The notes beneath the pieces are model-generated. The model was not told where the DNA came from. It saw only the letters and a program-made list of their open reading frames with translations, and made no database searches. Both the position numbers and the translations under genes were made by a program. Shown here in pieces: positions 53,362-64,000 of a stretch of 64,000 bases of DNA (within the stretch, counting starts at the first letter, position 1; every line of letters starts with the position of its first letter). Source of the DNA: Pseudopyrenochaeta lycopersici (Eukaryota > Ascomycota > Dothideomycetes > Pleosporales > Pseudopyrenochaetaceae); contig NHZP01000013.1 in NCBI GenBank assembly GCA_003313425.1, positions 682,001 to 746,000 of the forward strand, read 5' to 3'.

Positions 53362-55184
53362 ATGGCGCAGCAAGGTGAAGCAGCGAACTACTATGCTGGC
53401 GGTGCACCACAACAAATGCAGTATGACTATCAAGGTCAAAAAAACTACGGACAGCAGCCATATGGACAACAACAACAACAGCCTCCTCAGTACGGCCAGA
53501 ACTACGCGCCTCCGCCAGGTCCTCCTCCACCCCAACAGCAGGGATATGGCGACAACAAATTAAGCTTCGAGCAGACGTTCAAGGTTGACAAGCCAAAGTA
53601 CAATGATTTATGGGCGGGAGCTCTGTTCATCGCCGTGTTTTTGGGATATGTCGCTGTTTCTGCGATCTCTATCAGAGGTTATTGTGAGTATCCCAAATCC
53701 AATGGAAGCGTTTCACACTGGATATTAATCTGTGGCAGCGCAAAACAACAGCGGTGGCATTTACGGCAACGCGAATCAATTCGCGCTGAATTCGAACACT
53801 GTTATCCTCTTCGCATTCGTCCTTGGGATGGCCACGGTTTTCAGCTATGCGTATATGTGGGCTGCGAGAGCCTTCACAAAGCAGTTCATCTGGATCACCG
53901 GCATACTGAATATTATCTTTGGTTTTGCGACAGCGGCCTATATGCTTTATCGCAGATACTGGTCTGGGGGAATCGTGTTCCTGCTGTTCAGTGTATTTTA
54001 TGTGTTTTGCTTCATCTCCTGGATCCCACGCATCCCGTTCAGCGTCCTCATGCTGCAGACTGCGATTGATGTATCAAAAAAGTACGGACACACCTACGTC
54101 GTCTCGCTCATTGGAGGTCTCTTGGCTGCAGCTCTCGGCGCATGGTACTCAGTAACCCTCGTTTCGATCTACGTACAGTACACGCCGAATCAGAACAATC
54201 CAGCCTGCAGGAACGGAGCTGGCGGATGCAGTAATGGTAAAGTCATTGGTCTGCTAGTCTTTGTCACATTTGCCATGTATTGGATTTCTGAGTAAGTTTT
54301 GACAATGTGGCCCCGAGTACTCTGCGCAACTAACAGTATTCTCGCAGATGGCTCAAGAACACAATTCACACGACCATTTCTGGTGTTTACGGCTCCTGGT
54401 TCTTCTGTCCCAACGCAATGCCCAAAGGCGCAACACGAGGTGCCTTTAAGCGCAGCGTTACCTACAGCTTTGGCAGCATCAGTTTAGGCAGCTTGATAGT
54501 AGCTATTATCCAATTCCTGCGTCAGATTTGCTCGGCTGCGCAGCACAGCGCGGCGAGTGACGGCAACATCGTCGGCTCGATTCTGTTCTGCGTCCTCGGA
54601 TGCCTGATTGGGATTCTCAACTGGGCAGTAGAATTCCTAAATCGCTACGCGTTCAGCTATATTGCACTGTACGGAAACAGTTATGTTGCGGCGGCTAAAG
54701 CCACCTGGAAGTAAGTTGAAGCCGAAACCCGAGGTATCTAGACTATCAAATCCTGAAGCTAACCCTCCAAAGGATGATCAAGGACCGCGGTATCGATGCC
54801 CTTGTTAATGAGTGCCTTATTGGCCCTGTGCTTAGTATGGGTTCCACCTTCATCGCATACGCTTGCGCTTTGCTCGCGTATCTCTACCTCATCTTCACAT
54901 CGCCGGCGTACAATTCTGATGGCGGCTACACTGCCGTTGTTGTTGCATTCGCCTTCCTCATTGGCCTTCAGATTTGCAACATTTTCACGACACCGCTGAG
55001 CAGCGGCATTGACACGATCTTCGTCGCTATGGCGTGGGATCCAGAAGTGTAGGCCGAGCCTGTGCATAAACTCTACGATGCATGGCCGCTAACTCTATGC
55101 TTTAGGTTGATGCGCGAACATGGGGATCTCTACCATCGCATGATAGCAGTCTATCCCCACGTTCAGCAAGCGATTCATGCTTAA
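53362..55184 (+). CDS. PNS1: Choline-transporter-like protein (CTL/PNS1 family)
   Basis: Five exons, 53362-53683, 53739-54291, 54348-54710, 54773-55048 and 55106-55184, join in frame to 530 aa. Residues 1-75 are Gln/Tyr/Pro-rich with CAA/CAG runs. About ten transmembrane segments follow. Family features include the cytosolic start KPKYNDLWAGALF, the loop MPKGATRGAFKRSVTYSFGSISLGSLI, and the NRYAFSYIALYGNSYVAAAKATWKM motif. The C-terminal MREHGDLYHRM is also typical. CTL/PNS1 proteins sit in the plasma membrane; yeast Pns1 is not required for choline uptake, so the substrate is not settled. The start at 53362 is the first ATG of the frame. The last exon is only 79 bp. Confidence 0.94.
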
Positions 55185-56145
55185 AGCAACATGAAGCATT
55201 TGAGGTTCTTTGGAGTCATCAGCTGGCACTGGAGCCCTTCACCACCTGTATTGACTTCACGATAGCCGTAGCAATCGATGATTCTTCTTGACTTTACGAG
55301 AAACGTTCCGCTAGCCTAAGTTTGTTCCGCGACGAGGATCCCCTTGTTGCCAACTCACACCGGGCTCGCTTGGCATCAGCTAATGGCGGGAACGGGAAAC
55401 GATCCATGATTTGAGCTATGACGTCTTCAGGCCCATTCAGCAGCAAAAAGATGTAATTGAGGCGAAGTGCAATGTTGGGCATTATCACAAGCACGGGTCT
55501 GCGGCCTCCACGGCCGAGAGTACATGGAGGGTCACCAGCGCGAGGTATCGGGCCTCACGGTTGCGGCATTAATATATTGCTTCTGAGCTTCAGCATGGTG
55601 GGGTGACTTCGGTCACGACGTTACAAAAGCTATCAACCTCCCACGCGTCGTGCACCATTTCTTCTGCGCCCCCTAGTCAAGTGCAATAGTCTGGTGCCTG
55701 CCCATTTTCTCTAGCGGCCAATCGGGTGCCCACCCAAGACGTCACCGCCCTTGCGGGGTTCAATCTTGCGCCAGCTCACCATCGTGCCCCCAACATAAAC
55801 ACTTACTCGCTCTCACTCTCACCACCAATACTACTGCACCCCTAAGATCTCGCCGCACACCGCCCGAGCAGAGAAGCTTCTGGCCAGGTAAGCCTCGTTT
55901 TACAATTCGCTGTAGTGCTCTCACCACTGCCCTCCAAGTGATCTTAGCTCCTGCCCTACAAAAACCCCCACCAAAGCTCCTTCCTTTCTACAAACACCAC
56001 GACAAACCCTCCCTTGCACCACCTCTTTCTCACCATCCCCATTACACTCTTCTCTTCTCAGTGCTACGCCTCATCAGGCTCAATTGACACTTAGTCCCTA
56101 GTTTAGCAACCTATACCACCACACAACACCCCACCAATATACACC
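55185..56145. promoter_or_regulatory. Promoter and 5' leader of mannitol-1-phosphate dehydrogenase
   Basis: 961 bp. The last 350 bp are strongly C/T-rich on the plus strand (CTCTCACTCTCACC, CTCTTCTCTTCTCAG), as in highly expressed fungal genes. A GTAAGC donor at 55888 followed by AG sites at 55947 or 56061 (the latter after a pyrimidine tract) suggests a 5' UTR intron; this is not proven. No gene is seen in the left part. Confidence 0.5.
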
Positions 56146-57315
56146 ATGGCCTACGACAAGAAGGCAGTGCACTTCGGCGGTGGCAACATCGGCCGTGGCT
56201 TCGTCGCCGAGTTCCTGCACAATGCGGGCTTTGAGGTCGTCTTCGTCGACGTCATGGACAGCATTATCGAGGCTCTCCAGAAGTCGTCGTCGTACACAGT
56301 CACCGAGATTGGCGACGATGGCGAGCGCGAGTTTACCATTGACCACTACCGCGCCATCAACTCAAAACACGAGATGGACAAGGTCATCCAGGAGATCGCT
56401 TCCGCTGATGTCGTCACCTGCGCCGTCGGCCCCAACATCCTCAAGTTCGTCGCTGAGCCCGTAGCCAAGGCCATCGAGGCCCGCACTCTCGACTACCCCA
56501 TCGCCGTCATCGCTTGTGAGAACGCCATCAACGCCACAACCACATGGAGGGGCTTCATTGAGGGCAAGCTGAGCGAGGAAACCAAGAAGAACATCGACAG
56601 CAAGGCCCGCTTCGCCAACTCGGCTATTGACCGAATTGTGCCCCAGCAGGATGCTGACGCCGGCCTGAACGTCAAGATTGAGAAGTTCTACGAGTGGTGT
56701 GTTGAGCAGAAGCCATTCGAGAATGGCGGCAAGAAGCCCGACATCAAGGGTGTTCACTACGTCGACGACCTCGAGCCATACATTGAGCGCAAGCTCTTCA
56801 CCGTCAACACCTCGCACGCCACTGCCGCTTACTATGGATACCAGAACAAGATCGCCTACATCCACGAGGTACTGCAAGATAAGAAGCTCCACGACATCGT
56901 TCGCGATGCTGTCAAGGAGACTGCTCACTTGATCGTCAACAAGCACGGTGTGAGCACCCAAGAGCAGAATGACTACGTTGAGCAGATTATCAAACGTATC
57001 TCCAACCCTGTCCTCAAAGACAATGTCGAGCGTGTCGGTCGTGCCCCTCTCCGCAAGCTTTCCCGCAAGGAGCGCTTCATCGGCCCCGCTGCCCAACTTG
57101 CTGAGCGTGGCGATTCAGTCGACGCCCTTCTTGGAGCTGTCGAACAGGCCTACCGCTTCCAAAACGTCGAGGGCGATGAGGAGTCTGCTGAGCTCGCCAA
57201 GATCCTCAAGGAGAACTCCGCCGAGGATGTCGTCACCAAGGTCAACGGTATTGACAGCAAGCACCCTCTCTTCGAGCGTCTCGTACCAATCGTCAAGAAG
57301 GTCCAGAGCAGCTGA
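56146..57315 (+). CDS. mpdA: Mannitol-1-phosphate 5-dehydrogenase
   Basis: Single exon, 389 aa, full family length. It is a polyol-specific long-chain dehydrogenase that interconverts fructose 6-phosphate and mannitol 1-phosphate with NAD(H), in the cytosolic mannitol pathway. The N-terminal Rossmann motif [11 protein letters not shown] lies at 9-19. The catalytic K-x4-N-x2-H triad is Lys216, Asn221 and His224 in [21 protein letters not shown] (about 123-134) is also conserved. Codon use is strongly C-ending (GCC, ATC, AAG), unlike most neighbours, which fits high expression. Because of this bias the opposite strand has a 244-codon open frame that is not a gene. It is convergent with the large ankyrin gene. 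Confidence 0.97.
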   Translation: MAYDKKAVHFGGGNIGRGFVAEFLHNAGFEVVFVDVMDSIIEALQKSSSYTVTEIGDDGEREFTIDHYRAINSKHEMDKVIQEIASADVVTCAVGPNILKFVAEPVAKAIEARTLDYPIAVIACENAINATTTWRGFIEGKLSEETKKNIDSKARFANSAIDRIVPQQDADAGLNVKIEKFYEWCVEQKPFENGGKKPDIKGVHYVDDLEPYIERKLFTVNTSHATAAYYGYQNKIAYIHEVLQDKKLHDIVRDAVKETAHLIVNKHGVSTQEQNDYVEQIIKRISNPVLKDNVERVGRAPLRKLSRKERFIGPAAQLAERGDSVDALLGAVEQAYRFQNVEGDEESAELAKILKENSAEDVVTKVNGIDSKHPLFERLVPIVKKVQSS

Positions 57316-57864
57316 ATATCCGTCGGTAAGCTCTAAGGCGGAAGCCACTATGGCATGACTGTAGTGTAGGGTATATTAAACTAGACATGAAGGACATACT
57401 GATGGAGGAACAAAAGTGCCTCTATGGACGGCCTCATTGAGCGGATCTATCTGCAGGTCCATGACACTGGCTGGGTTCAGTGTCCTGTATAACGAAATGA
57501 GACATGAGTGATGATATACCTTCATTTTCCATTTTTGTGTGACGGTGACATCGAGTCCGTTTCCTAATGCTTTCCCTTGCTTCATTGCTCTGTAAAGGAT
57601 CTACGCGGGTAATCTGATGATAGCTCTATTGTAAACTGAATGATTATATTCACTATTGTTCAACTCAACACGGGCTTACTTCAACCTCCTAATGCCATAG
57701 CCATCTCCAAGCTACTGGCTGGTAAGAATGTCAAATGGAGACTCTGACGGCTCTTGAGGTTGGACTGCTGAGAGGCGAAAATGCGCAAAGAAGAAGTGTG
57801 AACCGAAAAGCTGGCGACTAGCTAAACAACCATAGTTGGCAAATATATCCCTTTACTTCATTTT
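57316..57864. other. Convergent 3' intergenic region
   Basis: 549 bp between mpdA and the ankyrin gene. No feature beyond 3' UTRs is seen. Confidence 0.5.
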
Positions 57865-60800
57865 TCATCCTTCTCCCTGCTCACTAACCTTTGCTGCCAT
57901 CCACAAGAGGGTCAACACCGCCACTAGGAGGCCCCCGATACCTGTTGTGCCCTGTACATCCATCGTCTTGATAAGATATGCAATCAATGGTCCTGAACAA
58001 ATCGTCAGCACTAAAAACAACGTCCAGAGAACTGCCGTTCTATCAGGTCCTTCGATAATATGGAGCCCGAAAGCATGTGCCAGCGGGTCAGACGTCCGCA
58101 TCAGTGACTCGGTCAACTTCTTGGGCAGGCGGTCGAGCCACACGCGACTTCCCGACCTTGTCCCCGCATCATCATTGCTACAGTAGCACAGGTAGTGTAT
58201 GAAGGCCGAACTAGGCATCGGGAGCTCCGAGTCCAGAGGACACGGCGCATAATGCCACTTCTGAGATGCCACGTGCTGCTCCGTGGGATACTTGTTTGCC
58301 GCGAAGATGTGCACTTTTGTCTTGTTTTCGAGCCCGAAGGACACGAATTTCATCGCTACGGGCCGGATGAGGTATCTGGTCCAGTGCTGGTGCGGTCCAC
58401 GCACTTCCTTGTATCGTCGCCGCACCCATGCAAAGAGCACGGCGTCACTGGTTACCCTGGTCAAGTCGATTTCGCCGAGGCTTTGACATCGCTTTCCCGT
58501 GTTGATGCAGAGTTCCAGAAATTTGGGAACGAGAGTCAGGTTGACTGGCACGTTGGCGCTGTTCTGCGCTTGTACTGTGGGTGTATTTGGTGGAGGTTGC
58601 TGTTGGTTCTGGGTGCTTTGAGGTGACGATCTCACATGCGCCGCTGGTGGTGTTTGCAGATTAGTGTTAGTGCTCGGCGAAGGTGTTGCTTGACTTGTGT
58701 TGCTGTTCCCTGATGGGCGCGAGGACGTATGCTCCTCATCCTGAGGCTTGGACGAAGTATGGAGAGCTTTTTGTAAGCTTTCCAGCATTTCTGATGCCGC
58801 ATTGGGGAAATCTGCATGAACCTCTTTTCCGCACCAGCATTCCCAGGTGATTCTCCCATGGTCTGCTGCCAATCTTGGCCTCATATATACTCGACAAATT
58901 TTCTTGAACGTCGTATTAGAGCGTTTTAGGTATTGCCACGCTTCCATCAGAATAGCATAAAGTAGGACGATGGTGATAACTGAGAAGTTTCGCAGTGACA
59001 AGGCCCATCTCCTAGCTTTGCCCTTCCCACACAATTTAGAGTCGCCTCTGGCAGTCTCGTTGGCTTTGATCTTCACATCGGCTTCTTCACCTTTTATTGC
59101 TTTCATATCTTCAGCCAGACCTTCCGGTTCGTTCGGCGTCAATTGACGTAGCTCAACATTAATTCGGTCCAAGTTTACAGGCATTGTCGGGCGTAATGGC
59201 ACACTAGCGAAATCTGATGAATCTGATGCGTAGCCAGAGTCTATGTCGTCTGAAAATTCCCGCTTGGAAGCGAAGACATTCTCAGTATGCCAACCCGCCA
59301 AGAAAAGTTCATCGTCGGGGTCTAGTGTAAGCTCTATGCCCTCATCTATGCCTTCTAATACTCCTGCAGGTGTATGATAAGGAGCAGAGTCGTCCCGCGA
59401 AATATTCAAAGTCTCTAGATGTATCTCAGATGAGGATTCTGGGGTATAATGTGAGATTTCAGGCCTCAAGGTCATCGATGGCAAACTAGATTGTGAACCA
59501 TTTCTTTGTTCTGTGGCTCGCATTCCGTCTAGGTTTTCTAGCGCACCTGCGTGTGCTATTTCGCTCTGATCCAAAATTTTGTCACTAAGGGAATTTGTTG
59601 GAGAAGCGCAGTGCGTTTTGGTGACCACAGCGACGAATAATGGATCTTCATTATTGACGGGGTTTGGAACTTGACCATCCGTTCGGTGTCTCTCTGCTAT
59701 CCGATACAAGAGGGAGGAGAAACGATGCTTGTCTTGCAGCTCCTCATTGATCACATATTGCGCCGGATCGGCCGAGAAGATTGATACATCGGGAACCAAA
59801 GATATCAATTCCTCGAAAATGACCAGGGATTTTGCGTTACCATACCGTGATAAGGCGTGCAATACAGTGCAACCTGTATCAGCATCTTTCTCGAGGATAT
59901 TGAGTTTCTGAAGGAGTAAGTGCACTACTTCAAATTGCCTCTCAGCAAGGGACCACAGGAGAATAGCGTATACAGAAGACTTTCCTCTCTGGGACAGTGG
60001 AGGGGAGAGGTCTGCACCTGCCTGTATAAGGATGTTCAAACTATCAATATCTTGCAAGGTCATGGCAATATTTGCGGCAGTAAAGTGCTTTTTGTCGCGT
60101 ATATCAGGGTCCGCACCATATCGTAAGAGAAGGCTTAAGCATTGTGCCCTGGCCTCCTTACGTGATGATCGAACCGTAAGATGCACAGGAGATTGTCCTT
60201 CGTGATCAATGGCATTAGGGTCAGCGCCAAGTTGGAGAAACCGCTCCAACGTGGCTGAATGCCCATAGAGTGCAGCAAATCCAAGCGGTGTAACACCATG
60301 ATATTGCAAGTACGGGCCTGAATAAGAGTAGTCGATGGAAGCATTGTGGTTGAATAACGCATCCAAAAACGTTGCGCTGCGTCCAAAGATACCACAAGCA
60401 TGGAGTGCCGTATGGCCGTCAGTATCGTGTCCATTGGGGTCTGCGCCGCTACTCAAGAGGATATTCAATAGCTCAGGGCTTTCGCAGGGATCTTTACAAG
60501 TCCATGCAAGCGGGCTTACCCCAGCGTGTACATCAACGCCGGCTTCCAGCAGTGTCTTTGTTGCCTTGACATCCTGTCTTCTCACCGCCCAGTATAGTGC
60601 AGTGCGATGATCTACGTCTAAAGAATTGACATCGGTTTGAGGCCAGAGGAGAATGGTTTGAATATCAATGCCAGGCAGTCCGATAGCAGCAAAGTGCAGA
60701 AGGGAGAACCTTCGTCGTGTCAATGAGTCTTCGTTAGGGTCAACAAGGTCTGTGAGCTGTGAACTCGCGAGATTTGAGATACGCCTGTCCCAAGCAAGGT

Positions 60801-62246
60801 CCATTGGTGTCCTTTAATTTGGTATGAGCTTCAAGTTTTCATGTGGTTGAGAGACTTCACCTATTGTGAGCGTTAAGCAGCTGTGGATCTGCGCCTGAGC
60901 TCAAGAGGAATTCGCACATCTTCACGTGCCCTTCCCTGATCGCAACCTGAATGCCAAGTCAGAAGCTGAAGTGCCTTTTTAATGAGATCACTTACGTGCA
61001 AGAGACTGTTTCCATTCTCATCGACATCCACCGGAGCGCTCTCGCCAGACTGGAACAGAAGCTTCAGGCCGTGGATATCACCACTAGCAGCACAATGCAT
61101 TGATGCATGATCGCTGCCGACTACCCTACTAAGTCGCAATATGAAGGTGGTATTGTTAGAAAAATCTTTAGATATATGTAGGTAAAATGCGCCCCGGCGC
61201 AACCAGCGGGGCATCCAGCGGGGAAAAAAGTAGACGAGGCTTGCGCTGAACCTAGATTTGGCATAGCAGCTTTGCTGGCTACATTTCGGGCTGGGAAATC
61301 CAGTTAGACCCCCCAAAATGGTGCCAAAGATAGGTGTTGTCAACGTGGGAGACGAGACACGACGGAAATGGTGGCATGTACATTGGCATGTTGCCGAGCA
61401 TCTCCGTCTCTGAATCTCGATAAATTGTCCATCCTGAGCCAATTGCCCGACCGCAGGCGTATGATTTTCCACATTATTTTCTGATTTTGTTTCTATTTTG
61501 TCGCCTAAAAGTTTCTGTATACTTTTGAATTGTTGCGTATAGTCCTACTGATAAGTCAGCAAGAAATGAAGCGATAATATTATTCTACGGGTCAAACTCT
61601 TGATACGATATTGCACGCCACTATTGGAGATCGACGGTGTGTAATTTTCTCTCTTCATACAGACAGACTCACGGTCTTGATAGCAGCGCGAATGCGCAGA
61701 AATTGAAGTTATCCTCATACTAACCTGGGATGCGCCTTGGGGGAGACCAACGCGGCAATCTAGCTCATGAAGGCGCAGCTGAATCATCGATAGCTCTTGA
61801 ATAACATTGGCCTGGATCATCAGGCTAATGGATTGACGCAAATTGCGAAGCCTTCCAATGTCTTGTCCGATTTGCTGTGATACTTTCAACCGGGCCGTCT
61901 TTCGCGTTGCTGATAGCTTCTCGACTTTGTTTTCTAATTGTAGTAACATGAAATTGACATTCCTGGTGGTTTCCATAAGGGCTAGTAACTGTCATTTGTG
62001 AACTGGCCAGATGCGTGTTCTAGACGTACATGGACCCGTGTTGGAGTCCGGCTCAAGACGTTGCAGAGCATCAGTTTCCACAAGAGATCTCAAGGTAATA
62101 ACAAGATCTCTGAGCTCATTTAGTAGCAAATTTCCCTGGTCTTGTAAGTTACGGTCTGTCGTCAAGGCTTGAACACGTTTGATCAAACGCTCCGCCAGCG
62201 TGTAATTGGTAACGCAAAGAGCTGCGACGCTAATGGGATCGGCCAT
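57865..62246 (-). CDS. Large ankyrin-repeat protein with fungal STAND-type N-terminus and C-terminal membrane segments
   Basis: Five minus-strand exons, 62246-62030, 61981-61725, 61544-60996, 60946-60861 and 60811-57865, join in frame to 1351 aa. The start MADPISVAAL and the following helices (about 1-150) resemble the N-terminal domain of fungal STAND/ankyrin proteins. A Cys/His-rich stretch (CSATCQCTCHHF) and a segment with YFPRWMPRWLRR come next. At least eight ankyrin repeats follow, with motifs such as NSLLHVAIREGH, TALYWAVRRQD, GHTALHACG and GVTPLGFAALYGH. A hydrophobic segment (FSVITIVLLYAILMEAW) lies mid-protein and two more near the C-terminus (AVLWTLFLVLTICSGPLIAYL, here seen as a run of 21 hydrophobic positions, and GGLLVAVLTLLWMA). 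Function is unknown; no NTPase motif is visible. Confidence 0.85.
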
Positions 62247-63636
62247 TTGTAAGACAAAAAGTTTTCACCAGCTTTATTACTGGGTATGCTAGAAGTCGTT
62301 CACAGTGGGTAGGCTGAAAGTGACTGTCTTCAGCTTATGTGGAAAGAGGGGTTGCATGCACAGCCGCGCAGCCTCGTGCATAGGCGACCACCGCATCGCG
62401 ATTCTCTGCCATAGCTCGACATCCTATGAAGGCGCTGACATAATTGCTCAAGGCTGAAATGGAGACTGTGAATTATATGCTGTCTGAGCAAAATAATCTG
62501 GTGAGTATGTAGCACTGACTATTTGCAGAGCACTGTATTCAGCAGAAGCTAACGTCAGAATGTACACTAACAATAGACAGCATTCTCCCAGTACGCAGCC
62601 TAGAAGGAATAGGTATATTTCACCGCTACAAGTGACATTTCGCAACAACCTCCGTCACGTTCCCTACCAATAAAAGTGACTGGATGGTATTTCTAACGAG
62701 TAGTGTATCGTATTCATCTTCATCTACTTAGCTTTAGACCTCCTCAACACTCTCTATTGGCGCGCTTGAAATTGTTCTCAAGTGTTCTCAGACTTCCAAG
62801 TCAAAAGTTTTGATCACATGTAGTAGAATTCTCGCATCCAAGTTGCAAACCTCTCTATCGCTCAACTGTCATTCAACGTCCCCTTATATACGTCGTGTGT
62901 GCAAGATTACTGGGAAAAGTGCAGTCTTGCATTATAGCAAATGGATATCGTGTTCCCCTTATTTTCAAACCTGACCATTGATTGCACGACCATTTTTTGT
63001 TTCATGTGTAACTTGATAGCATGAACTGGGACAAGCATGCTCCTCGAATAATCAACAGTATTGGTAAAGGCTTCGGAAGCTCTTCTTGGCCTGGTGAGCT
63101 ACCTCAACATTCCACTTTCACGAAGGTGCACCTACTCTGCTAGTCGAATAAATTCTACGGTGCTCAGCCTCCTCTTACACTGACGTCATCGGATCTGAGA
63201 GGTATTTTCAAATTCCAACGTAGACCGATATACGCCACACCAACAAACCCATGTGTAGATCACATAGCAGCTCTCAAAACGAAAGTATCGTGGGCAAGAA
63301 GCGTAAATCGAACATGAAGAGACAGATTTGAAGACGTGTAATATTTGCAACAGTATTCAATATTCATAGCGAATGTAGTACATGACCCAGACAAAAATGC
63401 AAACCATATCTGTGACCGAATAACCCCAGCGCCTGCCCATGCCATCCGAGTCATCGTACATCATATCAAGTACGTATAATAGGAGAAAAATCCTATGTGG
63501 TATGCAGTAAATGGGTATGTCGAGAAAGTGACAGGAAGAAGTGAAGGCTTCAACGTCAAGTGAAGCTTATGAACATATGTAATGAAAATAACTTGAAGGA
63601 GTGATTTTCCTTTTTTTCTCTTCAAACATAAAATCC
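62247..63636. other. Intergenic region of about 1.4 kb
   Basis: It lies between two minus-strand genes, so it holds the ankyrin-gene promoter and the LysM gene 3' end. No gene, repeat or RNA is supported. Confidence 0.5.
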
Positions 63637-64000
63637 TCATGCAGCAACGCAGTAGCGGTATCCGGCCCAAAGATTTGTGCACGCATCGTTCAATTGCGAG
63701 TTTAGCTGACGGAGCTTGGCGAAGTCGATTGGCATAGTCTCACAAGTGTCGCCTGTCTTCGGAGCATAATACTTGGTGCAACCGCTCGCAGCTCCTTCGA
63801 TTATGGGGTCCGAAGAGTCTGATTCATCGCCTTGGCTCTTATTGTTTGTGTTCTTGTCATTCACAGTGGCGTCCAATTGTGGCGTGACGGGGCTGGGAAG
63901 CGTAGGAGCAGGTTCCGTTGGGGCCGGAGTGGATTCTTTCTGCTCAACATTTTTTTGTTCGTTATCGACTTGCTGGTTGCCGATTTGCTGATTGCTATTT
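63637..64000 (-). CDS. LysM-domain protein, C-terminal part (runs off the window)
   Basis: The frame is open from the right edge to the stop at 63637-63639, at least 120 codons. The end is a LysM module: CTKYYAPKTGDTCETM, then LNSQLNDACTNLWAGYRYCVA, with the Cys spacing of fungal LysM proteins. A Gln/Pro/Thr-rich linker (EQKESTPAPTEPAPTLP) precedes it, then an acidic, Asn-rich stretch. LysM modules bind chitin or related glycans; fungal secreted LysM proteins shield hyphae or mask chitin from plant detection. Whether this is an effector or a cell-wall protein cannot be told, because the N-terminus, signal peptide and any further modules lie outside the window. Confidence 0.8.
   Translation of the reverse strand, partial: NSNQQIGNQQVDNEQKNVEQKESTPAPTEPAPTLPSPVTPQLDATVNDKNTNNKSQGDESDSSDPIIEGAASGCTKYYAPKTGDTCETMPIDFAKLRQLNSQLNDACTNLWAGYRYCVAA

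Noticed and set aside
56362..57096. 244-codon open frame on the minus strand opposite mpdA
   Set aside because: It mirrors the strong C-ending codon bias of mpdA; the translation is low in variety and has no start context or domain.

Overview
The window looks like a chromosomal segment of a filamentous ascomycete (Pezizomycotina, most likely Dothideomycetes). Genes carry short spliceosomal introns, mostly 45-100 bp, with GTNNGT-type donors and CTAAC-like branch sites. Two tRNA genes are intron-bearing. There are HET-domain genes, an AKR1-type palmitoyltransferase, a mannitol-1-phosphate 5-dehydrogenase and a LysM protein. Genus and species cannot be named from the sequence alone. I rebuilt exon structures by hand by joining frames at GT/AG sites and checking that codon phase is kept.

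Layout. 0-10 kb: a secreted GDSL/SGNH esterase, ORC4 (minus strand), a monocarboxylate-type MFS transporter, a secreted Pro-Thr-Gly repeat protein and a T5orf172/GIY-YIG-like protein. 10.2-12.7 kb: a gene-poor stretch. 12.7-23 kb: a full-length ABCC (MRP-type) transporter, the AKR1 DHHC palmitoyltransferase and an AFG1-like mitochondrial ATPase. 23.4-25.5 kb: a HET-domain gene, followed by a second gene-poor, repeat-bearing stretch (25.5-28.1 kb). 28-42 kb: a GPI-anchored DUF4215 protein, CDC73 (Paf1 complex), LEU1 (isopropylmalate dehydratase), ALG7, SEH1 and a Ser/Pro-rich membrane protein. 42.5-45.5 kb: a second, unrelated HET gene beside tRNA-Tyr and tRNA-Trp. 45.6-55 kb: an F-box protein with a likely GC-AG intron, an ECM11-like protein, a lineage-type F-box-like protein, a polytopic membrane protein and the PNS1/CTL transporter. 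55-64 kb: mannitol-1-phosphate 5-dehydrogenase, a 1351-residue ankyrin protein, and the C-terminal end of a LysM protein running off the right edge.

Most genes are single-copy housekeeping functions (replication origin licensing, Pol II elongation, leucine synthesis, N-glycan synthesis, nuclear pore, palmitoylation) and do not form a pathway. Accessory or lineage-variable material is scattered between them: two HET genes, the secreted and GPI proteins, the LysM protein, the giant ankyrin protein and the gene-poor islands. I saw no secondary-metabolite cluster, no intact transposon and no CRISPR. I did not find a convincing new multi-gene system. The most useful oddities are the GC-AG intron in an F-box gene, the AT-hook extension of ORC4, the unexplained N-terminal extension of SEH1, and small inverted or direct repeats in the gene-poor islands.
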